Notes under the pieces: model-generated
Databases searched by the model: none
The model's input: the letters and a program-made list of their open reading frames with translations, nothing else
Told to the model about the DNA's origin: nothing
Source: Lachnospiraceae bacterium
GTDB taxonomy: Bacteria; Bacillota; Clostridia; Lachnospirales; Lachnospiraceae
DNA length: 26,785 nucleotides
Direction: 5' to 3'
NCBI GenBank assembly: GCA_009774395.1
Contig: VSNQ01000057.1
Span: 1-26,785 of the forward strand
Part shown: positions 1 to 6,483 of the stretch, piece after piece
How the letters are laid out: each line of letters starts with the position of its first letter
Numbering within the stretch: the first letter of the stretch is position 1
Made by a program: the position numbers and the translations under genes

Positions 1-1
1 C

Positions 2-136
2 AATCACTTGTCAGTCAAAAAGATTATCCCACAGATTTTAGAATATGTAAAACCGGCAGGTTATTCATCGCTTACGAACGTTGTATTGTTGGATACCGCC
101 AGATGCGTTTTTCTTTTTCATGGGTGTTGCGGTTAA
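2..136 (+). CDS. Possible 3' end of an unidentified gene (partial)
   Basis: An open frame enters from the left edge and runs to a TAA at 134-136, giving about 44 residues that begin NHLSVKKIIPQILEYV. The residue mix is compatible with a real protein end, but I do not recognise the family and the piece is too short to judge. Another frame is open across the same bases, so this may be chance. No hairpin terminator is visible between its stop and the LysR promoter. Confidence 0.2.
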   Translation, partial: NHLSVKKIIPQILEYVKPAGYSSLTNVVLLDTARCVFLFHGCCG

Positions 137-215
137 GCAGTATAAGTGTTTGCGTATGAACCCTCCCAACAGAAATTTGAACCCCCTAAAGGCAAAATCA
201 AAAGGTATGGTTGCA

Positions 216-244
216 TTGCTTAAAAGGCATAAAAATGTTATAAT
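216..244 (+). promoter_or_regulatory. Sigma-A type promoter of the LysR gene
   Basis: A -35 box TTGCTT (216-221) and a perfect -10 box TATAAT (239-244) are separated by 17 bp. The predicted transcript start is near 251, giving a leader of about 35 nt before the LysR start codon at 286. Confidence 0.6.
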
Positions 245-285
245 ACAATCTGTAAAGCATGGATAAAGCTGAGAGGAGTTTGCAT

Positions 286-1176
286 ATGGAAATCAGGGTT
301 CTTCGCTATTTTCTTACCGTAGTAAGGGAAGAAAGCATTACAAAAGCCGCAGAAGTTTTGCATATTACACAGCCGACGCTTTCACGCCAACTTGCACAGA
401 TGGAGGAAGAAATTGGTGTCCGGCTGTTTGACAGGGGGACACGGAAGATATGGCTGACGAATGAAGGTCTGCTGCTCCGGCGCCGGGCAGAGGAAATTCT
501 ACAGCTGGTTGATAAAACAGAAAAAGAATTGGTAGAGCAGGAAGAACAGGTAGAGGGAAAGATTGCTATTGGATGCGGGGAAGTTGCGTCTGTGCAGATG
601 CTCTCGGATCTGATTCGGAATTTCCATCAAAAATATCCCCTTGTTACTTTTGACCTGTTTACAGCGACTGCGGATCTGGTAAAAGAACAGATGGATAAGG
701 GACTGCTTGATTTAGGATTGCTCTTGGAGCCGATTGAGATGGGGAAATATGAGTTTATCCGTCTGGATATGAAAGAAAGATGGGTAGTTTTGATGCCGCC
801 GGATGATTCGCTTGTAGGGAAAAAGCATGTCAAGGCAGATGAACTGGCAAAACTGCCGTTGATTCTTCCGCGAAGAATGCAGGTACAGAGCGAATTGGCA
901 AGCTGGTTTGGGGACTATTATAAAAATTTGAATATCTTGTTTACCAGTAATCTGAGTACCAACGGTGCAGTTATGGTGAGCAGGGGGCTGGCATATTCTT
1001 TGGTCATTGAAGGTGCGGTTCCTTTTTGGGACTCATCAAAGATTGTCTGCCGGCCGCTGTATCCGGAGCTTATGGCAACGTGTGTTTTGGCATGGAAACG
1101 GGAACAGCCATTTAGTCTGGCGGCGACAAAATTTATAGAATACGCAAAATACTTTTTGGGCATGGGTGAGCCATAA
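286..1176 (+). CDS. LysR family transcriptional regulator
   Basis: This is a DNA-binding regulator of 296 residues, the usual LysR length. The N-terminal winged helix-turn-helix is clear: ESITKAAEVLHITQPTLSRQ lies at about residues 16-35 and is followed by the typical IGVRLFDRGTRKIWLTNEG segment. The remainder is a substrate-binding-like effector domain. A longer frame opens at 259, but the ATG at 286 has GAGAGGAG at 271-278 at ideal spacing and gives the canonical LysR N-terminus, so I prefer 286. It lies upstream of and co-directional with the small protein and the decarboxylase/cupin protein. A T-N11-A palindrome sits in the promoter just after it (1193-1207), so by family habit it probably controls those genes. 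The effector is unknown. Confidence 0.93.
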   Translation: MEIRVLRYFLTVVREESITKAAEVLHITQPTLSRQLAQMEEEIGVRLFDRGTRKIWLTNEGLLLRRRAEEILQLVDKTEKELVEQEEQVEGKIAIGCGEVASVQMLSDLIRNFHQKYPLVTFDLFTATADLVKEQMDKGLLDLGLLLEPIEMGKYEFIRLDMKERWVVLMPPDDSLVGKKHVKADELAKLPLILPRRMQVQSELASWFGDYYKNLNILFTSNLSTNGAVMVSRGLAYSLVIEGAVPFWDSSKIVCRPLYPELMATCVLAWKREQPFSLAATKFIEYAKYFLGMGEP

Positions 1177-1187
1177 AAACTAAGTAT

Positions 1188-1216
1188 TTGATATATGTCA
1201 GACATATGATTATAAT
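1188..1216 (+). promoter_or_regulatory. Promoter with LysR-box palindrome in the spacer
   Basis: TTGATA (1188-1193) and TATAAT (1211-1216) are 17 bp apart. The spacer is filled by an inverted repeat, ATATGTC-A-GACATAT (1193-1207), which contains a T-N11-A core typical of LysR operators. It sits directly after the LysR stop codon and ahead of the small gene at 1289. The start site would be near 1223. Confidence 0.55.
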
Positions 1217-1217
1217 G

Positions 1218-1270
1218 TAAGTGCAGGGATGAGGCAGGCTGCTTCGGAACCGCACTTATATTTTTGTTTT
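1218..1270 (+). terminator. Hairpin followed by T-rich run after the LysR gene
   Basis: TAAGTGC (1218-1224) can pair with GCACTTA (1252-1258), and a T-rich tract (tatttttgtttt) follows at 1259-1270. It could end the LysR transcript. The left arm overlaps the predicted start of the downstream transcript, so attenuation of the downstream genes is less likely. The 7-bp stem with a long loop makes it only moderately convincing. Confidence 0.35.
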
Positions 1271-1288
1271 AGGAGGGGATGCTTTTTC

Positions 1289-1489
1289 ATGGAACCAGAT
1301 TTCTATGCTCTTTCCAGAGCCGGCTTCAGTAAAGAGAGGATTGAAGAAATAACCAGATGCGATGATAAGGAGATACAGATACGGATGCTGCGGAAATGCC
1401 GGTATCAATTACTGGATGAAATACATGGAAAGCAGCAGTCCCTTGACGAGATTGATTACATCATCTGCAAAATGAAAGAACAAAAATAG
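1289..1489 (+). CDS. Small helical protein, possibly MerR effector-domain-like
   Basis: This is a 66-residue protein rich in charged helix formers (ALSRAGFSKERIEEI, then LLDEIHGKQQSLDEIDYI). It resembles the C-terminal coiled-coil part of MerR-type regulators but has no DNA-binding domain. The ATG at 1289 is chosen because AGGAGGGG (1271-1278) precedes it; an upstream in-frame ATG at 1229 lacks such a site. It lies 22 bp upstream of the decarboxylase/cupin gene and is surely co-transcribed with it. Its role is unknown; it could modulate a regulator or be an orphan domain. Confidence 0.7.
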   Translation: MEPDFYALSRAGFSKERIEEITRCDDKEIQIRMLRKCRYQLLDEIHGKQQSLDEIDYIICKMKEQK

Positions 1490-1511
1490 AAAATGATAGG
1501 AGGATAAAACA

Positions 1512-2267
1512 ATGGAGAAAATTATACAGACAGCAGGAAAGATGCAGTTAGGCGACTTCGCACCAGAATTTGCGCACTATAATGACGATGTGCTGTTTGG
1601 GGAAAACTGGAACAATCAGGATATTGACCTGAAAACACGCTGCATTGTAACGATGGTGGCACTGATGTCTTCTGGTATTACGGATTCTTCGCTGCTTTAC
1701 CATCTGGAAAATGCAAAGGCACATGGCGTGACGAAAGCGGAAGCCGCAGCGATCATCACCCATGCCGCTTTTTATGCAGGATGGCCGAAGGGTTGGGCAG
1801 TGTTTGGTCTGGCAAAGGATGTGTGGAAAGATGAAACTGCGGGTGGAGATGCAAAAGCTGTTCATGCTGCCAAGATGGTATTTCCTATCGGCAAGCCTAA
1901 TGACGGCTTTGCACAGTATTTTACCGGACGAAGTTTCCTTGCTCCGCTTTCCACATCACAGGTAGGAATTTTCAATGTGACATTTGAGCCGGGATGCCGC
2001 AACAACTGGCATATCCATCATGCGGATAAAGGCGGCGGGCAGATTCTGGTCTGTGTCGCAGGGCGTGGGTATTACCAGGAAGAAGGAAAAGAAGCACAGG
2101 AACTCCATCCGGGGGATATTGTCAATATTCCGGTCGGTGTAAAGCACTGGCACGGTGCGGCAAAAGACAGCTGGTTTTCGCATCTGGCAGTTGAAGTTCC
2201 TGGTGAGAACGGTTCCAATGAGTGGCTGGAAGCGGTAGATGATGGAACATATAACAGCCTGAAGTAA
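1512..2267 (+). CDS. Carboxymuconolactone decarboxylase-like/cupin fusion protein
   Basis: This 251-residue cytoplasmic protein has two domains. Residues about 15-110 form an AhpD/carboxymuconolactone decarboxylase-like helical domain (TRCIVTMVALMSSG, then HGVTKAEAAAIITHAAFYAG). It lacks the CxxC pair of peroxidase-type AhpD, so a disulfide-reductase role is unlikely. Residues about 150-230 form a cupin barrel. The first cupin motif has H167 and H169, with Q177 where a glutamate ligand is usual; the second is GDIVNIPVGVKHWHG with H212. The ribosome site AGGAGG lies just upstream of 1512. Similar fusions are annotated generally as cupin/CMD proteins of unproven substrate, often beside oxidoreductases, so a small-molecule dehydration or detoxification role is inference. 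Confidence 0.88.
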   Translation: MEKIIQTAGKMQLGDFAPEFAHYNDDVLFGENWNNQDIDLKTRCIVTMVALMSSGITDSSLLYHLENAKAHGVTKAEAAAIITHAAFYAGWPKGWAVFGLAKDVWKDETAGGDAKAVHAAKMVFPIGKPNDGFAQYFTGRSFLAPLSTSQVGIFNVTFEPGCRNNWHIHHADKGGGQILVCVAGRGYYQEEGKEAQELHPGDIVNIPVGVKHWHGAAKDSWFSHLAVEVPGENGSNEWLEAVDDGTYNSLK

Positions 2268-2306
2268 GATCCGAATTAGAGAAGATAAAGAAGCAAGGAG
2301 AAAATC

Positions 2307-2351
2307 ATGTTAGGGACTGTTAATAAATTACTCATGACAATTGAGGAATAA
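2307..2351 (+). pseudogene. Decapitated next gene of the operon: start signal followed by repeat insertion
   Basis: AAGGAG (2295-2300) and an ATG (2307) at 6-nt spacing form a strong translation start, 39 bp after the cupin stop. The frame then runs straight into the palindromic-repeat arm beginning at 2310 and stops after 14 residues. The simplest reading is that a third operon gene once began here and was lost when the repeat or a linked rearrangement arrived. Confidence 0.4.
2310..2331 (+). repeat. Half copy of the dispersed palindromic element
   Basis: The bases match the left arm consensus GGAACTGTTAATAAATAAC with two differences. No matching right arm is visible downstream, so this is a single arm. 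Other sites are at 9592-9667, 21145-21190 and 24874-24935. Confidence 0.5.
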
Positions 2352-2497
2352 TATATATGCGGTTCATCATTGAGGAAGAGGCGGGAAAGGTGGGAATATG
2401 GGAAAATAGGCGGTTAGGGCAGTACTTTTTGGCAAGAAAGGGCATTTATGAGCCGGGGAACAAAAAAGAAAATTCATCTAAATTTATAATAATCCAG

Positions 2498-2526
2498 TTG
2501 ACGAATGATACTATATATGATACTAT
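2498..2526 (+). promoter_or_regulatory. Promoter of hicAB with direct repeats
   Basis: TTGACG (2498-2503) is followed after 17 bp by TACTAT (2521-2526); TATAAT (2524-2529) is an alternative -10. GATACTATA occurs twice, at 2507-2515 and 2519-2527, 12 bp apart and spanning the -10 region. This is a plausible operator for autoregulation by the RHH-tailed HicB protein. Confidence 0.45.
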
Positions 2527-2549
2527 AATAAATGAAAAGAGGAAACAAA

Positions 2550-2777
2550 GTGCCAAATGTAAAAAAGCTAATTGAGAAAATGAAGCAACAGCCGAACGGA
2601 ATACGACCAGAAGAAGTTGAAAAAGTTTTAGGTGCATACGGATATATTCTGGCAAGGCAAAAAGGAAGCCACAAACATTATTTGAATAAAGAAACCGGGG
2701 ATTTGATAACAATAAAACAAGAAAATCCATTAAAAAAGGCTTATGTGGTTGACGTGCTGAACAGGATAGGGGAGTAA
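2550..2777 (+). CDS. hicA: HicA-type toxin (mRNA interferase)
   Basis: A 75-residue basic protein of the HicA/YcfA family, small double-stranded-RNA-binding-fold ribonucleases that act on translating mRNA. The family signature is present: RQKGSHKHYLNKETGD, with the catalytic histidine of the GSH motif. An ATG at 2532 is in frame, but it falls at the predicted transcript start with no ribosome site. The GTG at 2550 has AGAGG (2538-2542) at good spacing and yields the usual family N-terminus PNVKKLIEKM, so I prefer it. It is followed 44 bp later by the HicB antitoxin gene. The toxin-first order is normal for hicAB. Confidence 0.88.
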   Translation: MPNVKKLIEKMKQQPNGIRPEEVEKVLGAYGYILARQKGSHKHYLNKETGDLITIKQENPLKKAYVVDVLNRIGE

Positions 2778-2821
2778 TCCCCTTATCCCGGCACAACACA
2801 GCAAGCGGAAAGGAGAAAAGC

Positions 2822-3166
2822 GTGGAAATTAAAGATTATATGAAACTGCCATACACAAGACTGGTGCAGGAAATGAACGACGAAAGCGGTCATTACTTTT
2901 ATGGCAGGATTTTAGAGCTTGACGGTTGCCAGAGTACGGGAGATACACTGGAGGAATTATATCAGAGCCTTAATGAAGCAATGGAGGGATATTTTGAGGT
3001 AAAGCAGGAAAACAATCTACCTATACCAGTTCCGGGAACAGCCGATAAATACAGCGGAAAATTCATTGTAAGGCTTCCAAAGTCTTTACATCAAAGGCTT
3101 GCAATAGAAGCAGAAAAAGAGGGCGTGAGCCTTAATCAGTTGGCTTTATACAAGTTGGCACTTTAA
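2822..3166 (+). CDS. hicB: HicB-type antitoxin
   Basis: A 114-residue partner of HicA. Residues about 5-65 form the partial RNase H-like HicB fold (GHYFYGRILELDGCQSTGDT, then LEELYQSLNEAMEGYFE). Residues about 78-114 form a ribbon-helix-helix DNA-binding tail (KFIVRLPKSLHQRLAIEAEK, then EGVSLNQLALYKL). The start is a GTG at 2822 preceded by an AAAGGAG site. HicB should neutralise HicA by direct binding and repress the operon promoter. Both genes look intact. Such modules commonly mark mobile DNA, in keeping with the decayed elements beside it. Confidence 0.88.
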   Translation: MEIKDYMKLPYTRLVQEMNDESGHYFYGRILELDGCQSTGDTLEELYQSLNEAMEGYFEVKQENNLPIPVPGTADKYSGKFIVRLPKSLHQRLAIEAEKEGVSLNQLALYKLAL

Positions 3167-3189
3167 AAAGTAAATAAATATATAGAATT

Positions 3190-3216
3190 GGCAGGGCGTT
3201 GAACCCCTGCCTTTTT
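3190..3216 (+). terminator. Rho-independent terminator of hicAB
   Basis: GGCAGGG (3190-3196) pairs with CCCTGCC (3205-3211) across an 8-nt loop, followed by TTTTT (3212-3216). It lies 23 bp past the hicB stop and overlaps the 3' end of the minus-strand XRE fragment. Confidence 0.75.
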
Positions 3217-3400
3217 ATAGTTCCTCTCGGGTATCTCTCATTATGAAACTGCCCTTAAAGTCACAATTTAGAATGTCGGTTATCTGTTTTAGTTCCTTTT
3301 CGCTGAAATTGTCACGTTTTAGCTTGTTGTATATGTTTGTCGGGGAACATTCAAGCGCTTTTGCAAGGTCAACAGCGGACATCTTTCTTTTGGACAGCAT
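3215..3400 (-). pseudogene. XRE/Cro-type helix-turn-helix repressor, probably 5'-truncated
   Basis: A 61-residue minus-strand frame carries a clear XRE helix-turn-helix (KMSAVDLAKALECSPTNIYN, then KLKRDNFSEKELKQI). The family normally has several more residues before this point, completing the first helix. Here the frame opens at an internal-looking Met at 3400 with no ribosome site, and six codons further upstream is a stop. The bases just outside (3401 onward) instead read well on the plus strand as part of another protein. I read this as a repressor gene whose 5' end was lost at a recombination junction; a short functional protein from 3400 is possible but less likely. Confidence 0.6.
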
Positions 3401-3401
3401 A

Positions 3402-3725
3402 AAAGAATTTGTTGCCTATGCAAAGCGGCAGGGAAGCCAAAATGCCGACAGAATAGCCTTGCAGTCAGCCGACAATGCGGAGAAATTCATCGCCACAAGG
3501 AAGATAGACAGTTTTGAAAGCCTTGCGAAATTCACGGCAGAGAGGGAATAGAAATACAGCGAGCTTGAAAACGTGCATTTGTCAAAGGGGCAGAAAACCC
3601 GATACAATATCGCTGTCCAAAGAATTTTTTGACGGTGCAGATATAGATATTGAGGTAAAAGCAAGGGGCATTTATGAGAGCGATACAGAGGATATATCTG
3701 AAAGATGCCGTAAATACTGCTGCTT
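3402..3725 (+). pseudogene. Decayed coding fragments of a mobile element
   Basis: Three plus-strand pieces in different frames look like former proteins. The first, 3402-3551, reads KEFVAYAKRQGSQNADR, then KIDSFESLAKFTAERE, and ends in TAG. The same frame continues as KYSELENVHLSKGQKTRY to a stop at 3630. A third frame from 3674 to 3772 reads MRAIQRIYLKDAVNTAAYEA and overlaps the next gene. The first pieces have the flavour of mobilisation or replication proteins of Clostridia conjugative elements, but I cannot name the family. Stops, frame changes and the abrupt join to the XRE fragment at 3400 argue that all are relics. Confidence 0.45.
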
Positions 3726-3908
3726 ATGAAGCAGACAGGGCGATTAACGCCCTGTTTACAACAGAAGATTGACAAGACAAGATATTTAGTCGAGGTACAT
3801 TTTTCGGCTACAAGTACCCAAAGCGTAGAGGACAAGTTAAAACGTGTCATTCTCCATGACTTAGAGCATGGAAAACAGGGCAGACCGAGAAAAAGTGATG
3901 AAAAATGA
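3726..3908 (+). CDS. TnpW-like small transposon protein
   Basis: A 60-residue protein whose core, YLVEVHFSATSTQSVEDKLK, matches the pattern of small TnpW-family proteins of Clostridia conjugative transposons (hydrophobic-V-x-F-x5-T/S-x2-D-K-hydrophobic). The function of that family is not established. The C-terminus (GKQGRPRKSDEK) is basic. A tiny frame starts by ATGA overlap at 3905 and ends at 3994. The surrounding decay suggests it is a leftover of an element that once carried a relaxase and recombinase. The family call is from memory of the pattern, so moderate. Confidence 0.45.
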   Translation: MKQTGRLTPCLQQKIDKTRYLVEVHFSATSTQSVEDKLKRVILHDLEHGKQGRPRKSDEK

Positions 3909-3911
3909 TGA

Positions 3912-4031
3912 ATACGTCCTTGACAAGTAGAAACAATACAGAAGTACCTAAAGGAACTTCAACGGAACAAAAAACAAATGGAAAAACTGAATAAACTGCG
4001 AAAACTGGCGGGAACGCCTGTAATCGCATAA
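3912..4031 (+). pseudogene. Remnant of a lysine-rich coiled-coil protein end
   Basis: The frame ending at the TAA of 4029-4031 reads VETIQKYLKELQRNKKQMEK and then LNKLRKLAGTPVIA. It is a convincing amphipathic helix, but a stop lies shortly upstream and no start signal is seen. It is probably the 3' end of a mobile-element gene. The following 285 bp (4032-4316) hold no gene or clear terminator that I can support; a sigma-factor promoter is expected there but not recognisable with confidence. Confidence 0.3.
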
Positions 4032-4316
4032 CCAATCTTTTCATGCTGTAACGAAGTGTGTAAGTTATGTCTAAAACGAACAATTATAACAGGCTATGGA
4101 TTCATGGATAACTCTGTTCACGGCACATGGAAAAGCTAAAATGCAGCGTTCCCACATCTTATAAGAAGAATTTGCCGGGCTTGTATTTCACGGTTTTTTG
4201 CTTGTTTTATTTGCCTAATCGTATATGATTATATATGGCTGTTAGAAAAAACAAAAAAATTAAAAATATTTGTAACAAATCGCACTTGAAAAGAACTAAC
4301 AATATGAGGTGCTGAT

Positions 4317-4808
4317 ATGGAAAAAGAAAAATTTAATGAAATATATCGTGAAAACGCCGCCATGATATATAAATATCTATGCGGATTAACGCAGGATGGC
4401 GGACTTGCCGAGGAACTGACGCAGGAAACATTCTTTCAGGCAATTAAGGGGATTGACAAATTTAGGGGAGACTGTAAAATTTCCGTCTGGCTATGCGGAA
4501 TTGCCAAAAAATTATGGTACAAAGAACTGGAAAAAAGAAGCAGGCATAAAACCGCCCCACTGGACGATTGCGTACCTTCCACAGAAAATGTTGAAAGTAA
4601 AAGCCTTGACAATTTAGAAAAAATAGAAATTTTCCGCCTAATGCACAACCTTGATGATGTAACAAGAGAAGTCATGTATTTGCGATTAGCAGGAGAACTA
4701 CAATTTTCTGAAATTGCGGCTATCTTGGGAAAAACGGAAAACTGGGCGAGGGTAACTTATTACCGTGGAAAACAGAAAATAATGAAAGGAATGAGAGAAT
4801 GGAACTAA
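4317..4808 (+). CDS. ECF-type RNA polymerase sigma factor
   Basis: A 163-residue group 4 (ECF) sigma factor. Region 2 covers about residues 8-75 (AEELTQETFFQAIKGIDKFR), the part that contacts core polymerase and the -10 element. Region 4 covers about 105-158 (TREVMYLRLAGELQFSEIAA, then ILGKTENWARVTYYRGKQKI), the -35-binding helix-turn-helix. Region 3 is absent as expected. GAGGTG precedes the ATG at 4317. The stop overlaps the anti-sigma start by 10 bp, implying translational coupling. It heads a five-gene operon ending in an ABC exporter, so it likely drives that operon and itself once released from the anti-sigma factor. Confidence 0.93.
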   Translation: MEKEKFNEIYRENAAMIYKYLCGLTQDGGLAEELTQETFFQAIKGIDKFRGDCKISVWLCGIAKKLWYKELEKRSRHKTAPLDDCVPSTENVESKSLDNLEKIEIFRLMHNLDDVTREVMYLRLAGELQFSEIAAILGKTENWARVTYYRGKQKIMKGMREWN

Positions 4809-5566
4809 GGGAAAAAGAATTAGCTTGTGAGATTGTCAGAGATTTACTTCCTCTCTATATTGACGGAATGGTAAGTGATGTTTCTAAAAAGAGCATTGAT
4901 AATCATTTAGAACATTGTGCAGAATGCAGTGAGATATATCACGATATGGCTTGTCATTTGGAAATGGAAACGCCGCCGACAGAGATTTCAGATGTAAAAA
5001 GATTTTTGCATAAAACAAAGAAAATGTATCTGCTATATGGCTTAGGCGGCCTGAGCTTTGTTGCAATACTTGTCTGTCTGATCGTGGATTTGGCAGTAAA
5101 CAAAGGAATTACATGGTCTTTGATTGCCGGAACCTCTTGCTTATTTGCGGACGCTTTTATATATACTCTTTCAACCTGCAAAAAGAATAAAGGCTGTATT
5201 GCAATGGCAGTAATAAGCATTGGGGTATTTATTCTGCTTTCTGTAATACAAATTACTAGATATTATCTTATGGAAACAGGGACACTCTGGTTTTTCCGCT
5301 ATGGTCTGCCTATCCTTCTGTTATGGCTTTTTGTCCTCTGGCTTCCAGTGCTTGCAAGAACATTTCTACAATGGAATATTTGGGACTGCATAGCATTGTT
5401 CCTGTTCTTGGTAATCATAGGAAACTATGCCACAAAACTAATCACGGGAGATTATATGTGGGAAGATGTACTCCATATGCAGGGATTTATAGGCAATGCC
5501 CTTGGAGAAGTAATTGGAATTATAATATTTGGAATTATTGGGAGGATTGATAAATGGAGAAAATAA
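4799..5566 (+). CDS. Zinc-finger (ZAS/zf-HC2) anti-sigma factor with membrane segments
   Basis: A 255-residue membrane anti-sigma factor. The zinc site C10-x25-H36-x3-C40-x2-C43 is visible (HLEHCAECSE), the hallmark of zinc-containing anti-sigma domains that clamp ECF sigma factors. From about residue 77 on there are roughly six hydrophobic segments (near 77-97, 104-123, 133-152, 164-187, 195-212 and 228-250), more than the single span of classic RsiW-type proteins. The membrane part may itself sense envelope stress or contact the ABC permeases. It overlaps the sigma gene by 10 bp and the ATPase gene by 13 bp. The signal it responds to cannot be read from sequence. Confidence 0.9.
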   Translation: MELREKELACEIVRDLLPLYIDGMVSDVSKKSIDNHLEHCAECSEIYHDMACHLEMETPPTEISDVKRFLHKTKKMYLLYGLGGLSFVAILVCLIVDLAVNKGITWSLIAGTSCLFADAFIYTLSTCKKNKGCIAMAVISIGVFILLSVIQITRYYLMETGTLWFFRYGLPILLLWLFVLWLPVLARTFLQWNIWDCIALFLFLVIIGNYATKLITGDYMWEDVLHMQGFIGNALGEVIGIIIFGIIGRIDKWRK

Positions 5567-6480
5567 TCAGCGTAAAAAATCTAAGAAAAACATATAGAAA
5601 ATCGAACAGGTTCAATTCGGAAACTGCCGTTGAGAATGTCTGCTTTGACCTTACACCCGGAAATATCATGGGACTATTGGGGACAAACGGGGCGGGCAAA
5701 ACTACGACATTAAAGATGATTACAAATTTGTGTTCCAAAGATAATGGGAAAATCGTCATAGACAACGTATCATTAGACGAAAATCCCGGACTGGCATTGT
5801 CAAAGGTTGGGGCGGCACTTGACACCCCTAGTTTTTATCAAGAACTGACTGCAAGAGAAAATATAGAATGTTTTGCACATCTATATGAAAATATCCCAAA
5901 CGGGCAAGTTTTGGAATTGCTTGATTATGTCGGACTTAGTTCACAGGCTGAAAAGAAAGTGAAAAAGTTTTCTCTTGGAATGAAACAAAGACTGGCATTG
6001 GCAAGGGCTATGTTAGGACAGCCAAAACTGATTATTTTAGATGAACCGGCAAACGGATTAGACCCGCAGGGACAGATTAACCTATACCGTCTGATTTGCG
6101 ATATGGCGAAAGAACGAAATACAACCTTTATCGTTTCATCACACCAACTGCATGATATGGAAAAATTCTGTACCGATATTTTAATTTTGGATAAGGGAAA
6201 AAGTATCTTGCAGGGAAAAACGGAAAACATTTTATCCGAAACAACAAATATCGTGGACTGCATACTGGAAGAAACAAACGCTGCCCGGAGTGTCCTCTCC
6301 GGGTGTAAGGGAATTAGTTTGGTTTCACAGAAAGGAAATCAGTTTACAATCAGACTTGAAAGTATCTGTTTTGATGAATTTGTTAAAACCCTTGTAGCAA
6401 GCCATTTGCATATTCACTATCTTTCCATGCGGAAACACTCATTACAGGATCTTTTTCTAAAACTGACAGGGGGAGCTTAA
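5554..6480 (+). CDS. ABC transporter ATP-binding protein (BcrA/lantibiotic-immunity-like)
   Basis: A 308-residue nucleotide-binding subunit. Walker A is GTNGAGKT (43-50), the signature is SLGMKQ (140-145), Walker B is LIILDEP (159-165) and the switch histidine is H197 in SSHQLHD. The roughly 85-residue tail after the ATPase core is typical of drug and peptide exporters of the BcrA/CcmA type. It has a glutamine-free signature (LGMKQ rather than LSGGQ), common in this subfamily. The start overlaps the anti-sigma gene and the two permease genes follow with 3-bp and 12-bp gaps. The complex probably exports or shields against a cationic peptide or bacitracin-like antibiotic; the substrate is inference. 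Confidence 0.93.
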   Translation: MEKIISVKNLRKTYRKSNRFNSETAVENVCFDLTPGNIMGLLGTNGAGKTTTLKMITNLCSKDNGKIVIDNVSLDENPGLALSKVGAALDTPSFYQELTARENIECFAHLYENIPNGQVLELLDYVGLSSQAEKKVKKFSLGMKQRLALARAMLGQPKLIILDEPANGLDPQGQINLYRLICDMAKERNTTFIVSSHQLHDMEKFCTDILILDKGKSILQGKTENILSETTNIVDCILEETNAARSVLSGCKGISLVSQKGNQFTIRLESICFDEFVKTLVASHLHIHYLSMRKHSLQDLFLKLTGGA

Positions 6481-6483
6481 GCC

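Noticed and set aside
81..266. 61-residue frame before the LysR gene
   Set aside because: It covers the LysR promoter and shows no ribosome site or protein-like pattern.
2357..2575. 72-residue frame between the cupin gene and hicA
   Set aside because: It overlaps the hicA promoter and start, has no ribosome site, and its composition does not look like a folded protein.
4032..4316. ECF-type autoregulated promoter before the sigma gene
   Set aside because: TGTAAC near 4271 resembles an ECF -35 box, but no matching -10 element at proper distance could be fixed, so it is not listed as a feature.
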